In this document: in pieces, positions 24,501-36,953 of the stretch
Layout of the letters: every line of letters begins with the position of its first letter
Position numbering within the stretch: position 1 is the first letter of the stretch
Assembly (NCBI GenBank): GCA_030142905.1
Contig: JASJOG010000054.1
Location: 496,001 to 560,000 of the forward strand
Origin: Heliopora coerulea
Lineage: Eukaryota > Cnidaria > Anthozoa > Scleralcyonacea > Helioporidae
Direction of reading: 5' to 3'
Length of the DNA stretch: 64,000 nucleotides
Notes under the pieces: generated by a model
What the model saw: the letters and a program-made list of their open reading frames with translations, nothing else
Told to the model about the DNA's origin: nothing
The model's database searches: none
Made by a program: the position numbers and the translations under genes

Positions 24501-27500
24501 CTACAGCCTGTACCTAACCATCCAGTCGGGTAAGTAAGGTGAACGCAGGTGTTAATGACCATTTTTAGTTACCAGTGTCTTTCCCTATTAGGAATTATTG
24601 ATTACTTATTAACCGAGTGTGAGGTTTGTGCAGGAAAGTATTTGCCCGAGGTTTTAGTACCGGTGGGTGGTGGCAGGTTGGTGGTAAATAATTTCATACT
24701 CGCTCGTTCAATTCTTTTTATAACAGATCACCGTTCGTGAATAAAAATCTTGTGCGCGTATAAAACTCTGGAAGGAAATGTTCAAAGTATAAATTGGAAT
24801 GGGTTAATAGGTCATACGAAATAAGAAAATTTATCGGTTAACTTTAATTTAGCGTCAGTGGCCCAACCAATTTTCGCAACCATTATAAAGCCAAAAGAAC
24901 AGATTTGAAGAGTTTGGAAGCTTGTAAATCACAACGGCAACAATATTTTGGAATGAAGGTGTTTAGTTTTGTAAACTGAGCCTTTGTGTAAACTTTCAAG
25001 TGATCTCGTTGAATAATCTGAAAGATATAACTTGTTATCCAGCTACTCAAAATGTTGCGTGTACTAACTGAAATCACTTATCGTCTCATTTACATATCAA
25101 ACAAAATGAAATGTTTGAAGACCAAAGTGACAAGTGGACAACCAGTGGGTGATACTTTATCATTGTTCAAGAGTTCTTTCAAATATAACAAACTAAATTT
25201 TCGCTTCGTAGGTACTTTAATACTAGTAAAAAGTCACGAACACAACAGGAAGCTAAATGAATTCAAGATATGAAGCTATAAGTAGAACAAATATTAGTTT
25301 TTCATATTCAGTTCAAATATAAGGACCTAAAAGCTAACGACTTGGGCTTCCAGTAGTGAGTTTTCATTCCCTATCTTTGGTGACATACGGAAGGTAAGTT
25401 CTACTAAACTGTACACAAGGGAGATTGCAAGAACAAATGGTCAACAATTTTTAATGTACTAAGTAAGTCCAATAATTTGGATATCATAAAAAAGTGCTGG
25501 CCCCAACAATTACTTTCGGATTGACGCAGCTCTCTCGCTTAGGTGAACAATGACATAGGTTTTGCCATTCCACTGCAGCAATAAACTCTCTGACTACTGT
25601 CTACACCTTTTACTAGTTATTCCAGCTTCCACTTGACGATTTCATTCAGCAGAGGAGGGACTTTTAGGATTTAAGGGACTAAAAACTATCCAAGTTTACC
25701 CTTAGCAATAGATTGTTCTTCACACCTTTTATTTGTTATTCGAACTCATGCAAGACTATTTTATTCAGGTCAGTTAGAGATCGCGAACAGTCAACAGGCT
25801 AAAATGAAGACAAAGTGCTTCAAAGGAATCTTTCCATGGTAAACATCGGGGTACAATCACAACAAAAAGTAAAAATCATAATTACTTAAATCACAGATAT
25901 TTTCTACGAATCGAGCCAAAGCTATGGCGGAAATAGGAGACTACTTGGAAAAAATGCGGGGCCCATTGGGCGTATTTTAAATTCGATATAAATGGATGAC
26001 TATAAAACCATGACCAGGCGACAACTTTAGAGTGTATAAAAAAAAACAAATTTCGATGAGGAGAGTCATCTTGAAAACTCAAGATTCGAGTTATAAATCA
26101 AGAGAGACAATTTTAAAGTGATATTTCGAATTGATTACAAAGTCATCATATCACTCTAAAATATCACTGTTTTAATCAAATGTTACTTTTTAAAACTGAC
26201 CCTTGATTTAGGTCGAGTTATGAGTTTTACCACTTCTTAATACTAATGCGTAAAACTACTTGTTTCTACACGTGAATTGCGTCACGGTGAATGCGTCATC
26301 AAACACGAAGTGTTTGACAAAACAGCGTCAAAAAGTTTCCTTGGTTTCGTTCTCTAACTTCAAATGATGCAATCTCAAGGGTGAAATCTATTTAACAAAT
26401 TGAACAGTGGCAACCATGCACATTCAATCATTGTGCCAAATTGTGCGAATTGTTTCAATTACAAAACTAACGGTATTATGTTTTCGCGCCTAATTTACAA
26501 CCCGCCTGTCTTTCACACAGCTGATCATTGTTATGTTGGCTTTGAGAGAGCGATCTAAATATAGATTACAACAGTATTTTCAGCATTTGACACAGTGACG
26601 CTCGGGAAAGAGCTTTTGGAAGCATAAAGAGATACGTTTTTTTAAAGTGCAGTTCTTTACAAAACGTGCTATTCTAACAAAACTAATGTGTAGTGCCCAG
26701 CTACGTAATTTTCAGCTTGTTTGTGAAAAAGATCATCAAATGGAAGCGGTAATAGGATATTCACATAGTTCCATACAGCCTAAATCTTACAAGTATCAAC
26801 TAACTCAACTACATATCTTCTTTTTTTATCTGTTACCGGTCTCACAGCATCAAATTTCGCAATATGTGGGTACAGTTATCTGTTGTTTTACTCCTATCAG
26901 TTTCTTCCCGGCTTTTCGCACAAAATGCCATCGTTCATCAGTTTTGGCAATAAAGACTCCGTGCAGTTCTAAATTTTTCTTAAAAAATCCCCAGAAGAGA
27001 TAAAAACTGACAAAAGTTTAGATTTGACATCTTTCCTAACCAGAAGACGTCGATGAGTAGAATCAGCTGGCATTACGAGTAGTTCGTGCTGAAGATGAAT
27101 TCAGTACTTTAGACTTAAGCTTTAAGAGTTGAAACGTATTAACAGTAAAAAATTGTTCCCTTAATTCTTACAACTTAAAAACATTTTAAAACACTATATA
27201 TTTGATGTTCTCAGTTATCCTCAAACCTTGTATCGTTTAAGAGGCATTTCACATACTTCATAATTTGCAATCAAGGCTTTTAAAACTACATTCTACAAAT
27301 TAAATCATCAGTACGAACCAAGCAGTAATCAGAGTAAAGTAAGAGTAGATTCATTCAAGAAGGAACTGTTCAGATGCCTTCCTATTGGGTAGTAACATTA
27401 TTAAAGAATCAAACAGAAGAGCTAATTGAGATGGGCTGGGATCTTTCGTGTCTGGATGTCTCTCTTTGGCGAGTGAAATTGTCTGGGGTAGGCCAAAGAC

Positions 27501-28373
27501 AAATATCAGGCGTTTGCTAAAGGAAAATAGTACATGTATAGATGAGGAAGAATTTGAAGTGATTAAAAATCAGGATATGGCGTGATGCATTTCGGCAGAT
27601 GATACCTTAAGTGTTACGGATACGTTTACGCAACGGAAGAAGCACTTGGAATCGAATGTTTTTGAATCTACAGAAAGTACGGAAATCTTCACTCATAGTA
27701 TAAGAATAGTTAAGGTCAGCTGAAAATTTATAATACCAAATGCTGAAGCCGTATATACCAGTTTGACAAACTGATTTATAAACTGACGGTTCAGTTTTAT
27801 AAATCAGGGAATCAAAGTAAATTCTATACCACGTCAACAGAAAGTTGTTCTTACAACAGAATTTTCCTTCACAAGAAAGAAAACGATTGATTTGTAGCAC
27901 GTGCAATATTCTCGACGCTGTTGTTTACTAGTTCTTCACAGTATGCTTCTGACAGAATTATCACGTTTCTACGTTATTAATTTTGCTGGGGCATAAAATG
28001 TTCGAATTTTGTTGTACGACATTGTCCAATAATCTTTGATCGTTATACGATACATCGACAGTTTATCACTTGTTCAGCAAAATATTTGAACAAATGCAAA
28101 CTGTTGGACCCAAAGATGCATGTACGCCAATTTTGTACAATGTTCGAACGTTTATCTGGGTCTTCAGAGCGTAGTAAATTGTTATTGTCCGAAACGTCAA
28201 CAAACTGGCAAGAAATAGGATTGAATGAAAGATTTTCAGAAGTGGAAAAAACAAAACTCACAAGTTCGTTGGAAATTCGTTGATTATTTATTTTTTCCCC
28301 TAAAATTTTTAAGAACATATTGTTCAATGGTGTCGCCGAGGCTAGCAAGTTTAAACTCACGATTACCACCATA

Positions 28374-28711
28374 TATAGCACTTGGCGAGTTGTCCACCGA
28401 AATGTTTGCTACTATGTCCTACTTTATTCTCTTCAAGCGTATCCTATCACCAGGTTTCCAACTATTATTTTAGTAAAAATCATCGACAAGGCTGGTCCAG
28501 CGTAGGCAGCGGTGCAACAACACAACACCAAGGGAGGGATTCTCGCTTGCCACAATCTGAAACAGATAAAAATATTCTATCCTCGACGTTTCGAGCAAAG
28601 GCCCTTCGTCCAGACGAAGGGCCTTTACTCGAGGATAGAATATTTTTATCAGTTATTTTAGTATCTACGGTCCAACATATGACCACTCATAACAGTACCG
28701 TGTGAATGCTA
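28374..28711. mobile_element. Copy-2-specific insertion carrying a Penelope-type palindrome
   Basis: Absent at the matching place in copy 1 (about 12043). It contains a palindrome at about 28568-28654: GATAAAAATATTCTATCCTCG, then GCAAAGGCCCTTCGTC and its complement. The left arm retains ACGTTTCG, lost from the right arm. The CGTTTCGAGC...GGCCCTTCGTC word is the same as at the ends of the Penelope-like element at 50775-52318. Confidence 0.65.
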
Positions 28712-29385
28712 TTTACGTCTACATTTATATTGTTACTTATATTACTTATATTAATTTTATATTATTGTACATAACTTATGTTACTTATATTATATTATCA
28801 TATACTGTTATCAATACAAGTTATTTGTTCAATTAAATTATATAATTGAGCAATATATGCTAAACAAAATAGATAGCATTTAAAATAAGCCACGAACGAT
28901 GCTTTTCAACGAGTACCTTCTACATCAGTCCACGCTAGTTCATTCAGGTCACGAAAAAATTCTCGTCTACAATGTCTGCGGCTAGTTTTAACCGCCATGG
29001 TTTACACTATTCACAGTTTATTTTCTTTCGTATTAACCAATCGCCCAAATTTTTTTGAAATTTGAATTCCAACATTATTCAATAGTACTAATCTTATATT
29101 CTTGTACGAATGTACTTTCGCATATTGACAAAAGCGAACGATGACACTTCGACTTCATGATTCGGTGACCCATCACATCACCCACCTATACATGCAAGTA
29201 GTTCCATTCAAGAATTCTGTCTCAATTAAGATCTTCAGAATTTTTCTGGAAATTGGAAGAACGAACGACAGTTCCTCTCTTTCCTGACGTAAGCAACTCT
29301 TGAGTATTTTACCTTGGATAACCATAAACGATTTTACTACTCAAGTCGAGGTTGTTCACTCTTTCCTGACGGTAGGTCTCCCATT

Positions 29386-29423
29386 GACGAGTAAAATCGT
29401 CCAGCTTAAGCGAGAGTAAAATA
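29386..29423 (+). repeat. Double-hairpin motif, diverged
   Basis: Orthologue of 12714-12751. Confidence 0.5.
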
Positions 29424-29617
29424 CCACGGGGTCGCCACCGGCAACAAAAAGTTAATGCTTGAGACTTGTATTTCACTGTTTCCTGATGGTTTGTCTCACT
29501 TTAACAAGTAGTGTCGCATGGATTAAGCCAGTGCAAACTACTAATGCATTAAAGTATAAAATGCTTACGGTCTCCACTATCTAGTCGTTATCTATTAACT
29601 TAAGTTTGGTCCTCCAT

Positions 29618-29655
29618 GAATAAGTAAAATCGTCTGACGTTAGCCTGAATAAAAT
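29618..29655 (+). repeat. Double-hairpin motif, diverged
   Basis: Orthologue of 12946-12983. Confidence 0.5.
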
Positions 29656-30435
29656 GCTAAAGGGTAGTGATTTAGGAGTTATAAAAAAGCACAGATTACT
29701 AACATTATTTTGGATTGCTAAATGTGTATTTTCGACCTCCAAAAGCTTCTGATGAGATTCTTTCAACTAAGTGGATGTAGAACTGAACAAACAACTTTTG
29801 GCATTCCATGAGTTGATGTCGTCCAACATACGGGAAGATGTTTGAGTGACGTTGTATGCAGAACGAGGGTGGTGCTGGGATGATTCTTGGGACTAAAATT
29901 TATTCATTCTCCTTATTTCGATAAAAATGGTATTGTATGAAGGACGTTGCCGTCAAGGAAGTTCCCGTTGTGTGTAAATGAAGTCTGATGATTGCAAGGT
30001 AACACGACGCATATTTGCAACCTCGATCGTCGAGTTTCTTTTCTGAACATCGGTAGGTATAACAGCCACGTCCGGCAAACTAAATGTAGTACACATTGAA
30101 AAACACGAAGCCACCAATACCAGTTTAACAACATTCCAAGCTGAAGTTCATTTACCACGAGACCCAGTTTCGGTTGCTATTTTTGGGTTGTGATTGATCT
30201 GTTCGAGACCTTCCATGATAGCGGCTAAAACCACAGACTCGCATGGAATGTGGTAAACACCTAGCCTAGAAGTAGTTATGTTGAGAGCTTTTGCTGGCTA
30301 CTATGCTGTGGACAAGTACTATGTCAACAGTACCATGTTGGTGGAACTTGTGTTATCTCGTGGGATGCAGGACCTGACTCCTGATTTCCGTACAGACGCG
30401 TAATATTGTCGTAATATCGTCTTGGTCGCGAACAG

Positions 30436-30515
30436 GTTTATTTATTTATTCATTTAATTGAATTATCTATTTCTTTCTTTCTTTCTTTATTTATTTATTT
30501 ATTTACTTATTCATT
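30436..30515. repeat. (TTTA)n / (TTTC)n microsatellite
   Basis: Counterpart of 13763-13838 with an internal TTTC run. Confidence 0.85.
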
Positions 30516-31353
30516 TTATCTTATTTAAACAAGGTTGCATTTCAGCGACGTGATTTTCAAAGGGCCGTGTACTACAACTGAAAACCTACTCTACAATTAA
30601 CTAGTCTATTAATCGACAATAACAATAACTAAATAAGTTTACAATCGATACACTTATACGGCAACCAGGCTTAAGTAAACCTCTGTTCGATTTTCTCGAC
30701 TTCAGTCGGTGGCTTTGCCGACTTCAGTTCAACACAGCCGGTGACTTCAGTGATTTTGATTCGGCAAACTCAGTTCGACTTTGTCGACTGCAATCGGTCA
30801 TTTCGCCAACATCGGCAATGTCATCGACTGAGTCGGAGATCATTCGGTGACATTCTTTGAATACGGAACATTATCGACCCAGAAAGGCATGCCAATGACT
30901 AACAAAGCGATGGAGTCAACCCCCTACATTGTAAGCAACGGGTCTCCGTTTTACCTTTTGAGGTACTGAAATGAAAAAATGGAGTTGTGATATCTTTTTT
31001 GATAAAGTTAAAGTACAGTGTCTAATAAGTACACTACTCCAAAACTGAAGCAAAATAATCACTTAAAGACTGACAATTTAATATTCTAGTTACAAATTTG
31101 ACGGTCATTAAATTTCCAACGTAAGCGGGGAACGGATATCCTCCAGCCTTAGCAACAGAGAGAACACAGAGACGGATCAGCAATTTAAAATAACGATTTA
31201 ATAAAGTCACCCGCTAAGATGTCTACCAGCTGTTCTTCGCAAGGATATAAAAAGCTATGCACTATGCAGACGCTAAGTATTTCCTGATTTGTTAGTCAAA
31301 GAACGAAACACATAAACAACCCACTAACAAACAGCAAATCAAATGATAAAGGA

Positions 31354-31705
31354 ATGATCGTCAAGCCCTATACTCAGAAAAACGATTTCTGAGTCCCAGA
31401 CGGGGATCAAACCCGCAACCTTCTGAGCTACCAAGACTCAGATGGCGAGCCAAGGTGCAAGTTCGACATATATGTGCGACGTAAGCGGAAGCCACTATAT
31501 ATTGATGATAGATGAAGTTTATATGTTGAATGTATGAGAGCTTGTATGTATGTCGAACTTGCACCTTGGCTCACCATCTGAATCTTGGTAGTTCAATGGT
31601 TAGAGCGTCTCACCGGTCATCAGAAGATTGCGGGTTCGATCCCCGTCTGGGGCTCAGAAATCGTTTTTTTGAGTATCGAGCTTGAAGATCGTTCCTCTAT
31701 CATCT
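31354..31705. mobile_element. Two tRNA-derived SINEs (family I), head to head, copy 2
   Basis: Counterpart of 14674-15050. The minus-strand head has lost about 28 bases between its A and B boxes (near 31421), while the plus-strand head (about 31580-31655) keeps TAGTTCAATGG and GGTTCGATCCC. Confidence 0.8.
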
Positions 31706-31885
31706 GAAGATATTTACAAGCTCTCATACATTCAACATATAAACAGTAAATCAACTCATTTGTTAAGAGTTTCACAAAGAACTGGTTTACAAAGACGTTC
31801 TAAAGACCTTGTACATGAAATTACGTTTAAAATACTTGTACTAAGCATGGGGCAATCCGATTGAGTGTAGTCAATTCAGTAAGTA

Positions 31886-32355
31886 ACGCCAGCCTCAAAT
31901 TCATTAACGCAGAAATACATTCATTTTATTCAATCAACATTAGATACGCAACCATTTGCATCAAAAGACATTCTATGATTAATACCAACTATGATTAATA
32001 CCAACCAATACTATGATTAATGCCAACCTTAAACTCATTAACGCAAAAATACATTCATTTTATTCAATCGACATTCATTAGCGTAGACACAACCATTTGG
32101 ATCAAAGGGCATTCCATAGTGCCAACAGACGACCATTAACACCATACATCAGGGATACTAAAATTTCAATTAGGCAAGATATTTCTCTTGCATAATTGAA
32201 ATTTTATTATCCCTAATGTATAGCAGAATGGTGTTACTGGTCGTCTGTTGGCGCTATGGAATACCCTTTGATGCAAATGGTGGTGTATCTACGCTAATGA
32301 ATGTCTATTGAATAAAATGAATGCATTTTTGTGTTAACGAGTTTGAGGTTGGCGT
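31886..32355. repeat. Long foldback element with an extra arm copy
   Basis: Arms 32022-32171 and 32194-32355 are reverse complements (about 150 bases) around a loop that is itself partly palindromic (GCAAGA...TCTTGC). A further, shorter direct copy of the outer left arm lies at 31886-31970. No coding capacity. Confidence 0.85.
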
Positions 32356-33050
32356 GAATGATAGTATGTTTTCTGGTAATGAACAGCAAAAGGTGTAGTT
32401 TACAATTAGCGCTTTCTACAAATAGTACTTGCTGGGCGAAGCAATGTAAAGCCAGGCTCTGGGCCAATACGTCCCGCGGGATCCCATGAAACCATTAACT
32501 ACATTACAAAATTACAACAGAATTTGAAATTGGTTGTGTCCTGTAAGAACGTTGTAGAACCTACAAGACACTTACAAGACACCTACATGTACGAGTAACT
32601 ATTACATTGTTAAAAACAATATATAGTTTGCAAGGAATGAAGATGATTAGATTAGCAAAGCCTGCAGATGTTGCATGAAAAGAGAACAATAGCTACAGAT
32701 GAAGAGGCCGCGTACCTTGCGTAACGCAAGGCACGGAGCCTCTTCACAAGCCGAAGAGGGCAGGGGCCTGGGCCATGGCCCACGGGATAATCCGCCGTTG
32801 TTTGCAGACGTTGCCTATATATTCAACACTAAACTAATGCTGATAACATGCCAAGTAAGGGACGGCAACAGGCGTCTTAAAATCCTCCATTGCATCTGTT
32901 TCTTACTTCACTTTTTGGGATGATCAGATTAACTAAAGCCAGTAGTCTAATAGCACAGATTTCAGGAATTTTCTAGAAAGTTTTTCATATTGGTTTCTTT
33001 AATGTATGGTTCGTGTGCAGAGTGTGAAAATGACATTCGGTTTTATTTTG
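32356..33050. other. Upstream region of gene C, no gene seen
   Basis: Unique in this window and unlike the upstream regions of genes B and D. It contains a GC-richer patch at about 32440-32490 and another at about 32700-32800, with a short palindrome CCTTGCGTAACGCAAGG at about 32716. Confidence 0.5.
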
Positions 33051-33058
33051 CTTTTTAG
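33044..33058 (+). promoter_or_regulatory. 3' splice site before gene C start
   Basis: A T-rich tract ending in TTTTTAG, 21 bases before the ATG at 33080. Confidence 0.6.
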
Positions 33059-33079
33059 ATAACTAAATAGAATCGAGAT

Positions 33080-34093
33080 ATGAGTACTACAGAATGCAGG
33101 AAACCTACGGATCTCTCAATTACCCAACTAATAAGCGAGGAGCAGGAGTTCAAACAAACAGCAAAAATTTCAGCAAAACCATTAGCCATGCGATCGCATG
33201 ATGTTGAGTTGGAAATCGAAGGGTTGAAGGAGAAGTTGAAAGCGACGAGAGAAGCAAATGCTGAATTGCGAGAAATGCTGATTACAGTCCAAAAGAATGA
33301 ATCAATGAACCAAAAGATTGCCACACTGGAGAGTCAAAATGAACACCAGAAGGAAACAATCCGCACGTTAGCAGTAGCACAGGAGAATGTACAGAAAGAT
33401 CTGGAAACCCTGAAGAAAGCAAAACAGAAGCTGAGTTTCGAAATGGAAGAGAAAATTTCGCAATTCAGTAAAGAGAATGAAATACTCACAGAGAGGTTAA
33501 AAGTACTTACAAAGGAACTCGAGACCTTGGAAAAAGATAATAAAGATTTGAAGTGTAAACTGGAAGACCTTACAAACGACAATATATTTCTGAAGACAAA
33601 AATTGGCTCGATAGAGGAGGAAGGTGAAAAGCTGAAGCACAACATGAGCATGCTAACTAAAGAACACGATGAGATCCGAAAAAAACTTGGATGTAAGGAG
33701 ACCAGATTGGCCCTTGGTCAAGTTGCCTGGCTTTTGGAAGCTGAGATCTGGAAAATCGTTCTTCCACACCAAAATATGGGGAAAACGCGAATCCTTAATT
33801 CCATGGAAAGATGGCTGAAGAGGAATTCTGGGAGTGATGAAGGAAGTGCTGCTCAAGAAAGGTGGGATATATTAAAAAGCAAATTAAACTGGGACGAGGA
33901 GGATCATAAACTGGCATTAAAGATGCTGAAGGATCTCAGGGTTGATGATGCTCACCCAAAAGATGTCGACTTAGAGGTAGCAAGGAAACAGTTGAACGAA
34001 GGCGACTATATTGCAGAGCCAGACAAAAAGATTTGCCTGGACATCATTGATATGATTGCAAAAGTGAAGTTTTTCTATCAAGAAAAAAAATAA
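33080..34093 (+). CDS. Coiled-coil protein of a local tandem family (gene C, 337 residues)
   Basis: Same architecture as gene B: a polar N terminus (MSTTECRKPTDLS), a heptad coiled coil over residues about 45-210, then the conserved C-terminal module from TRLALGQVAWLLEAEIWK to the end. The N terminus and coiled coil are clearly diverged from B and D. The C-terminal module is nearly identical at DNA level, including silent sites, which suggests gene conversion or recent recombination. The final residues (VKFFYQEKK) differ from AKSINPGEE in B. One coding exon starts just after a 3' splice site. Flanks do not match the duplicated spacer, apart from a short 3' UTR-like repeat at about 34176-34245. 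The biochemical role is unknown. Confidence 0.85.
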   Translation: MSTTECRKPTDLSITQLISEEQEFKQTAKISAKPLAMRSHDVELEIEGLKEKLKATREANAELREMLITVQKNESMNQKIATLESQNEHQKETIRTLAVAQENVQKDLETLKKAKQKLSFEMEEKISQFSKENEILTERLKVLTKELETLEKDNKDLKCKLEDLTNDNIFLKTKIGSIEEEGEKLKHNMSMLTKEHDEIRKKLGCKETRLALGQVAWLLEAEIWKIVLPHQNMGKTRILNSMERWLKRNSGSDEGSAAQERWDILKSKLNWDEEDHKLALKMLKDLRVDDAHPKDVDLEVARKQLNEGDYIAEPDKKICLDIIDMIAKVKFFYQEKK

Positions 34094-34175
34094 AACTGAC
34101 AAAACTAAAGAGATTACCATATCTTTGAATCAAAGCATAATGAATGATTATGAATCATGATCAAGAAAGCCGAGA

Positions 34176-34245
34176 ATCTTTCAATCAAGGAAAGGAATAA
34201 AACTGATGACACTAAAATGGTTATTATCTATTATCAAAACATAGT
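34176..34245 (+). repeat. Duplicate of the coding-end and 3' UTR start
   Basis: AATCAAGGA...GGAATAAAACTGATGACAC resembles the stop-codon region and first 3' UTR bases of the family (compare 43540-43600), lying about 90 bases after the true stop of gene C. Confidence 0.45.
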
Positions 34246-34342
34246 CAATTGCGGGATTCAAATTGCTGGGAAAAAGCCAATTTAAGTAGACATATTTTGC
34301 AGATAATTAAGTATGCAAATGTAAACCTGTAGGAACAACACG

Positions 34343-34454
34343 TTAACCCTTTCCTGCATACTGTTATTGTACAACAACAAACCACAACAATAGAACAAAT
34401 GAAAGAACAAAGCAAAAAACAAAAGGAAAAAAAATTCATGCAGGAAAGGGTTAA
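34343..34454. mobile_element. piggyBac-like MITE flanked by TTAA
   Basis: The element is 34347-34450 (104 bases). Ends CCCTTTCCTGCAT and ATGCAGGAAAGGG are reverse complements, each flanked by TTAA (34343-34346, 34451-34454). TTAA duplication with CCC-type ends is the piggyBac signature. The interior is A-rich and non-coding. Confidence 0.8.
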
Positions 34455-34850
34455 TGCACCAACAACCCAAGTCGATACCACAGGTTTTTCACGTGTCATT
34501 ACTACAATTGTCAAGCAAAGGTTAAAAGAACTGATGTTTAGCTGGTTTCTAAAGTGTTTCTAGATCAAAAAGATTGGAGTTAATAAGGTTGGACGCAACC
34601 CCAGTTGCTATCACTGCTCGTAATACCTTCCTGATATCTTTATAAATACGTAAGCCCACCGCACATGGTTCATATGCCCGAACATGTTTTAATGTGTTTA
34701 TATAAAGACATAAAATAAAACCTCAGCGAATAAATGTATTTAATGAGATGCTGATCTCGTATCAACTAGCTCAATACTGTAGTAAACTTCATGCATGAAA
34801 AATCTTTACACACATTGACTTTGATTTGAATAAAATTTATAGATATCTCG

Positions 34851-35075
34851 AGGTGCGTTCACACAAGCGAACTTGGATCGGAGTTGGACTGGATTTAACG
34901 AGTCCAAAGCCAGTCCGACAGCATTTTCGCTTAATCTAGTCCAAATTCAAACTTTTCTCAGATCACCTAAAATGAATTGACTCAAAACCAGTTCTGATCT
35001 AGCCCGATCGTAGTCACATTGGTGGATTCTCATTCAGACCAAGTCCAGTCCGAGTTCGCTGATGTGAACGCACCT
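34851..35075. mobile_element. MITE with AGGTGCGTTCACA terminal repeats
   Basis: The 13-base ends AGGTGCGTTCACA and TGTGAACGCACCT are perfect complements, and the similarity continues inward (AGCGAACT...GGA). Target duplication is unclear, so I leave the superfamily open. Confidence 0.7.
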
Positions 35076-36792
35076 TACTTTAACTGATCACAGCAAGAGT
35101 CAAGGGACACGTCTGCCATGTACAGTGTCCCCATGAAGGTTATAAAGCATTTGATCGAGTATGAATGCTGTTCATCAATAGCCCTAGAAAAACTCACCAA
35201 TAATTCATGAGGACAGCACAAAGGAAAATCATAACCACGTGTCGTGTCTTCAAACGTGGTAAAAACATACTCACTTTTCTCCTCAAATTGTTGCGGCTTA
35301 GAATATATTAATTTTCAAACTTTGTTTCGCGAATTAGCGTATTAAGGGATTTGTTTTTGAAGTCATTTAAAAAACTCACAGTACATGCTTTATCGTATCT
35401 AAAACATCCGGCTGTCACATCGTATTCTAAATCTGATAACGCACTTCTGCACGTTTTTTTAAATATTACGTAAACGTGATTGTAGTAATATAATATAATA
35501 GTTACATGACGCCATAACTAGCACGACGCAATATATCGAATGACGTCATTGTTGATAAATATGTAATGAACCGTTTATATTCGGTCTAACGATTTCAAAA
35601 ATTGAAAAAAAAAACTTTCATTGGACTGAAAGAAAGTTAAAAGTAGGGGGGGGGGGATTGCATAAAATACTATGGCGAGATATAACAAAATACTTGTATC
35701 TGTTGCCACGACTACAAAAAGAAAATGCTCCCTCCTTTATCCTCAGACCTATGGTGAGAAAAATTCGTACAGTCCTTTGCCGGAACGTTATACATGAGCC
35801 AAAGTGAAGAAATTGAAATTTCAAAATAACCGAAGGGTAAAACCATTTTAATATTATTGCTAAAATCTTCCCACAATGTACTGTATTTCGCTGTTTTTCA
35901 AAGTTTCACAGCTGAGATTCTAGAAGCATGTCATGGTTATAAATATGGTTTCTTAAACTGAAACAATGGTTTTCCTAGGTTGAAAGTAAGGAAAAATATT
36001 AAAAACCTCTGAAAATCCCATAGTGAACTTCATAATTAGGCGTCAGGGCAAGTACATTTATTTCTGTGCAACAAAACGCATATCAAAACATTCCTCATTT
36101 AATTTTGGATAATGAGTGGAAATTTCAGCCACCAACTACTACTCATCTAGAAGTTATAACTAGATAAACATAAGGGGAAGCGATTATTCCCCGGCTCAGG
36201 CGGAATAGGGGAAAATTTTGACCCTGAATTATAATTCACTGCTTTTATGTTTAGGTTCCTGGCACAGAAACTTTAGTTTCCCTTGTCCGCTCTCGTCGAG
36301 TACCTCACTCCTCAAAAAAAAAAGCCGTATGTGTAAAGATGTTTAAATTGCAGTTAGATATTCTTCTATTTTTAATTTTTTTACAGTTTTTTGTCTCTTA
36401 ATTAATCCGTAGATACTCTTTCAGCCGCTATATTTGTCCTTGAGTAAATTTCGAGCAGATCTCGTACCTCGTGCGAGCGCAGTTCCTCATCCCATCACTG
36501 TGGAACAAGAAAAGTGAAAACAACTTTTTGTTGTGACTCATGGGAAATATCGTTCGCCGAACTTGGGGCTTGGGTACGAAGTTGAATAAAAACGCAGGAA
36601 TACTGTATAATGCAGACGTGGCAGCTCAGAAAGCGCTCACATCCTTAGCTCCCAGAGACAAGATTGTGCAGACGTCCACACTTGGAGTGGCAACAAACGA
36701 ATTTTAAGCTTATCGACTAACTTATGAGTGCTGTACCACCTCAGATATCGACCACTCTTCACCCTATCGCCAACAGTTCATTCTCACTGGTA
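35076..36792. other. Unique intergenic DNA, no gene seen
   Basis: No frame with a recognisable product. It has a G run at about 35646-35656. It is not part of the duplicated unit. Confidence 0.5.
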
Positions 36793-36953
36793 ATGCTTGA
36801 GCTTTCTCTAGTCTTGAACTGGAAGAGTTTCGATAGCACGACGTTCTGGCAGTACCTCCTTCCATCTTCAGGCCTGATGATGGATGGAGATACTTCCAAA
36901 ACGACGCGCTATCGAATTTCTTCCGATTCACGACTGGAGAAACCTCAAGCATA
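36793..36953. repeat. Foldback with degenerate hammerhead-like arms
   Basis: Arms of about 75 bases, for example ATGCTTGAGCTTTCTC at the left and its imperfect complement at the right, meet near 36874 at TTCAGGCCTGATGA. Each arm reads CTGAWGATGG...CCA(G/A)AAC on one strand, a decayed form of the CTGATGA...GAAAC arrangement. Open frames over it on both strands are by-products of the palindrome. Confidence 0.75.

Larger units (their letters stand above)
17559..31690 (+). repeat. Segmental duplication unit, copy 2
   Basis: Collinear with 1-15040 and ending just after the SINE pair, at about 31690, where sequence similarity stops. Compared with copy 1 it has gained a hAT-like MITE (21992-22524), an LTR-like insert (24259-24495) and a block with a Penelope-type palindrome (about 28374-28711). 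It lacks the blocks listed under copy 1. Apart from the elements listed separately I see no gene in 17864-31690. Confidence 0.9.
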
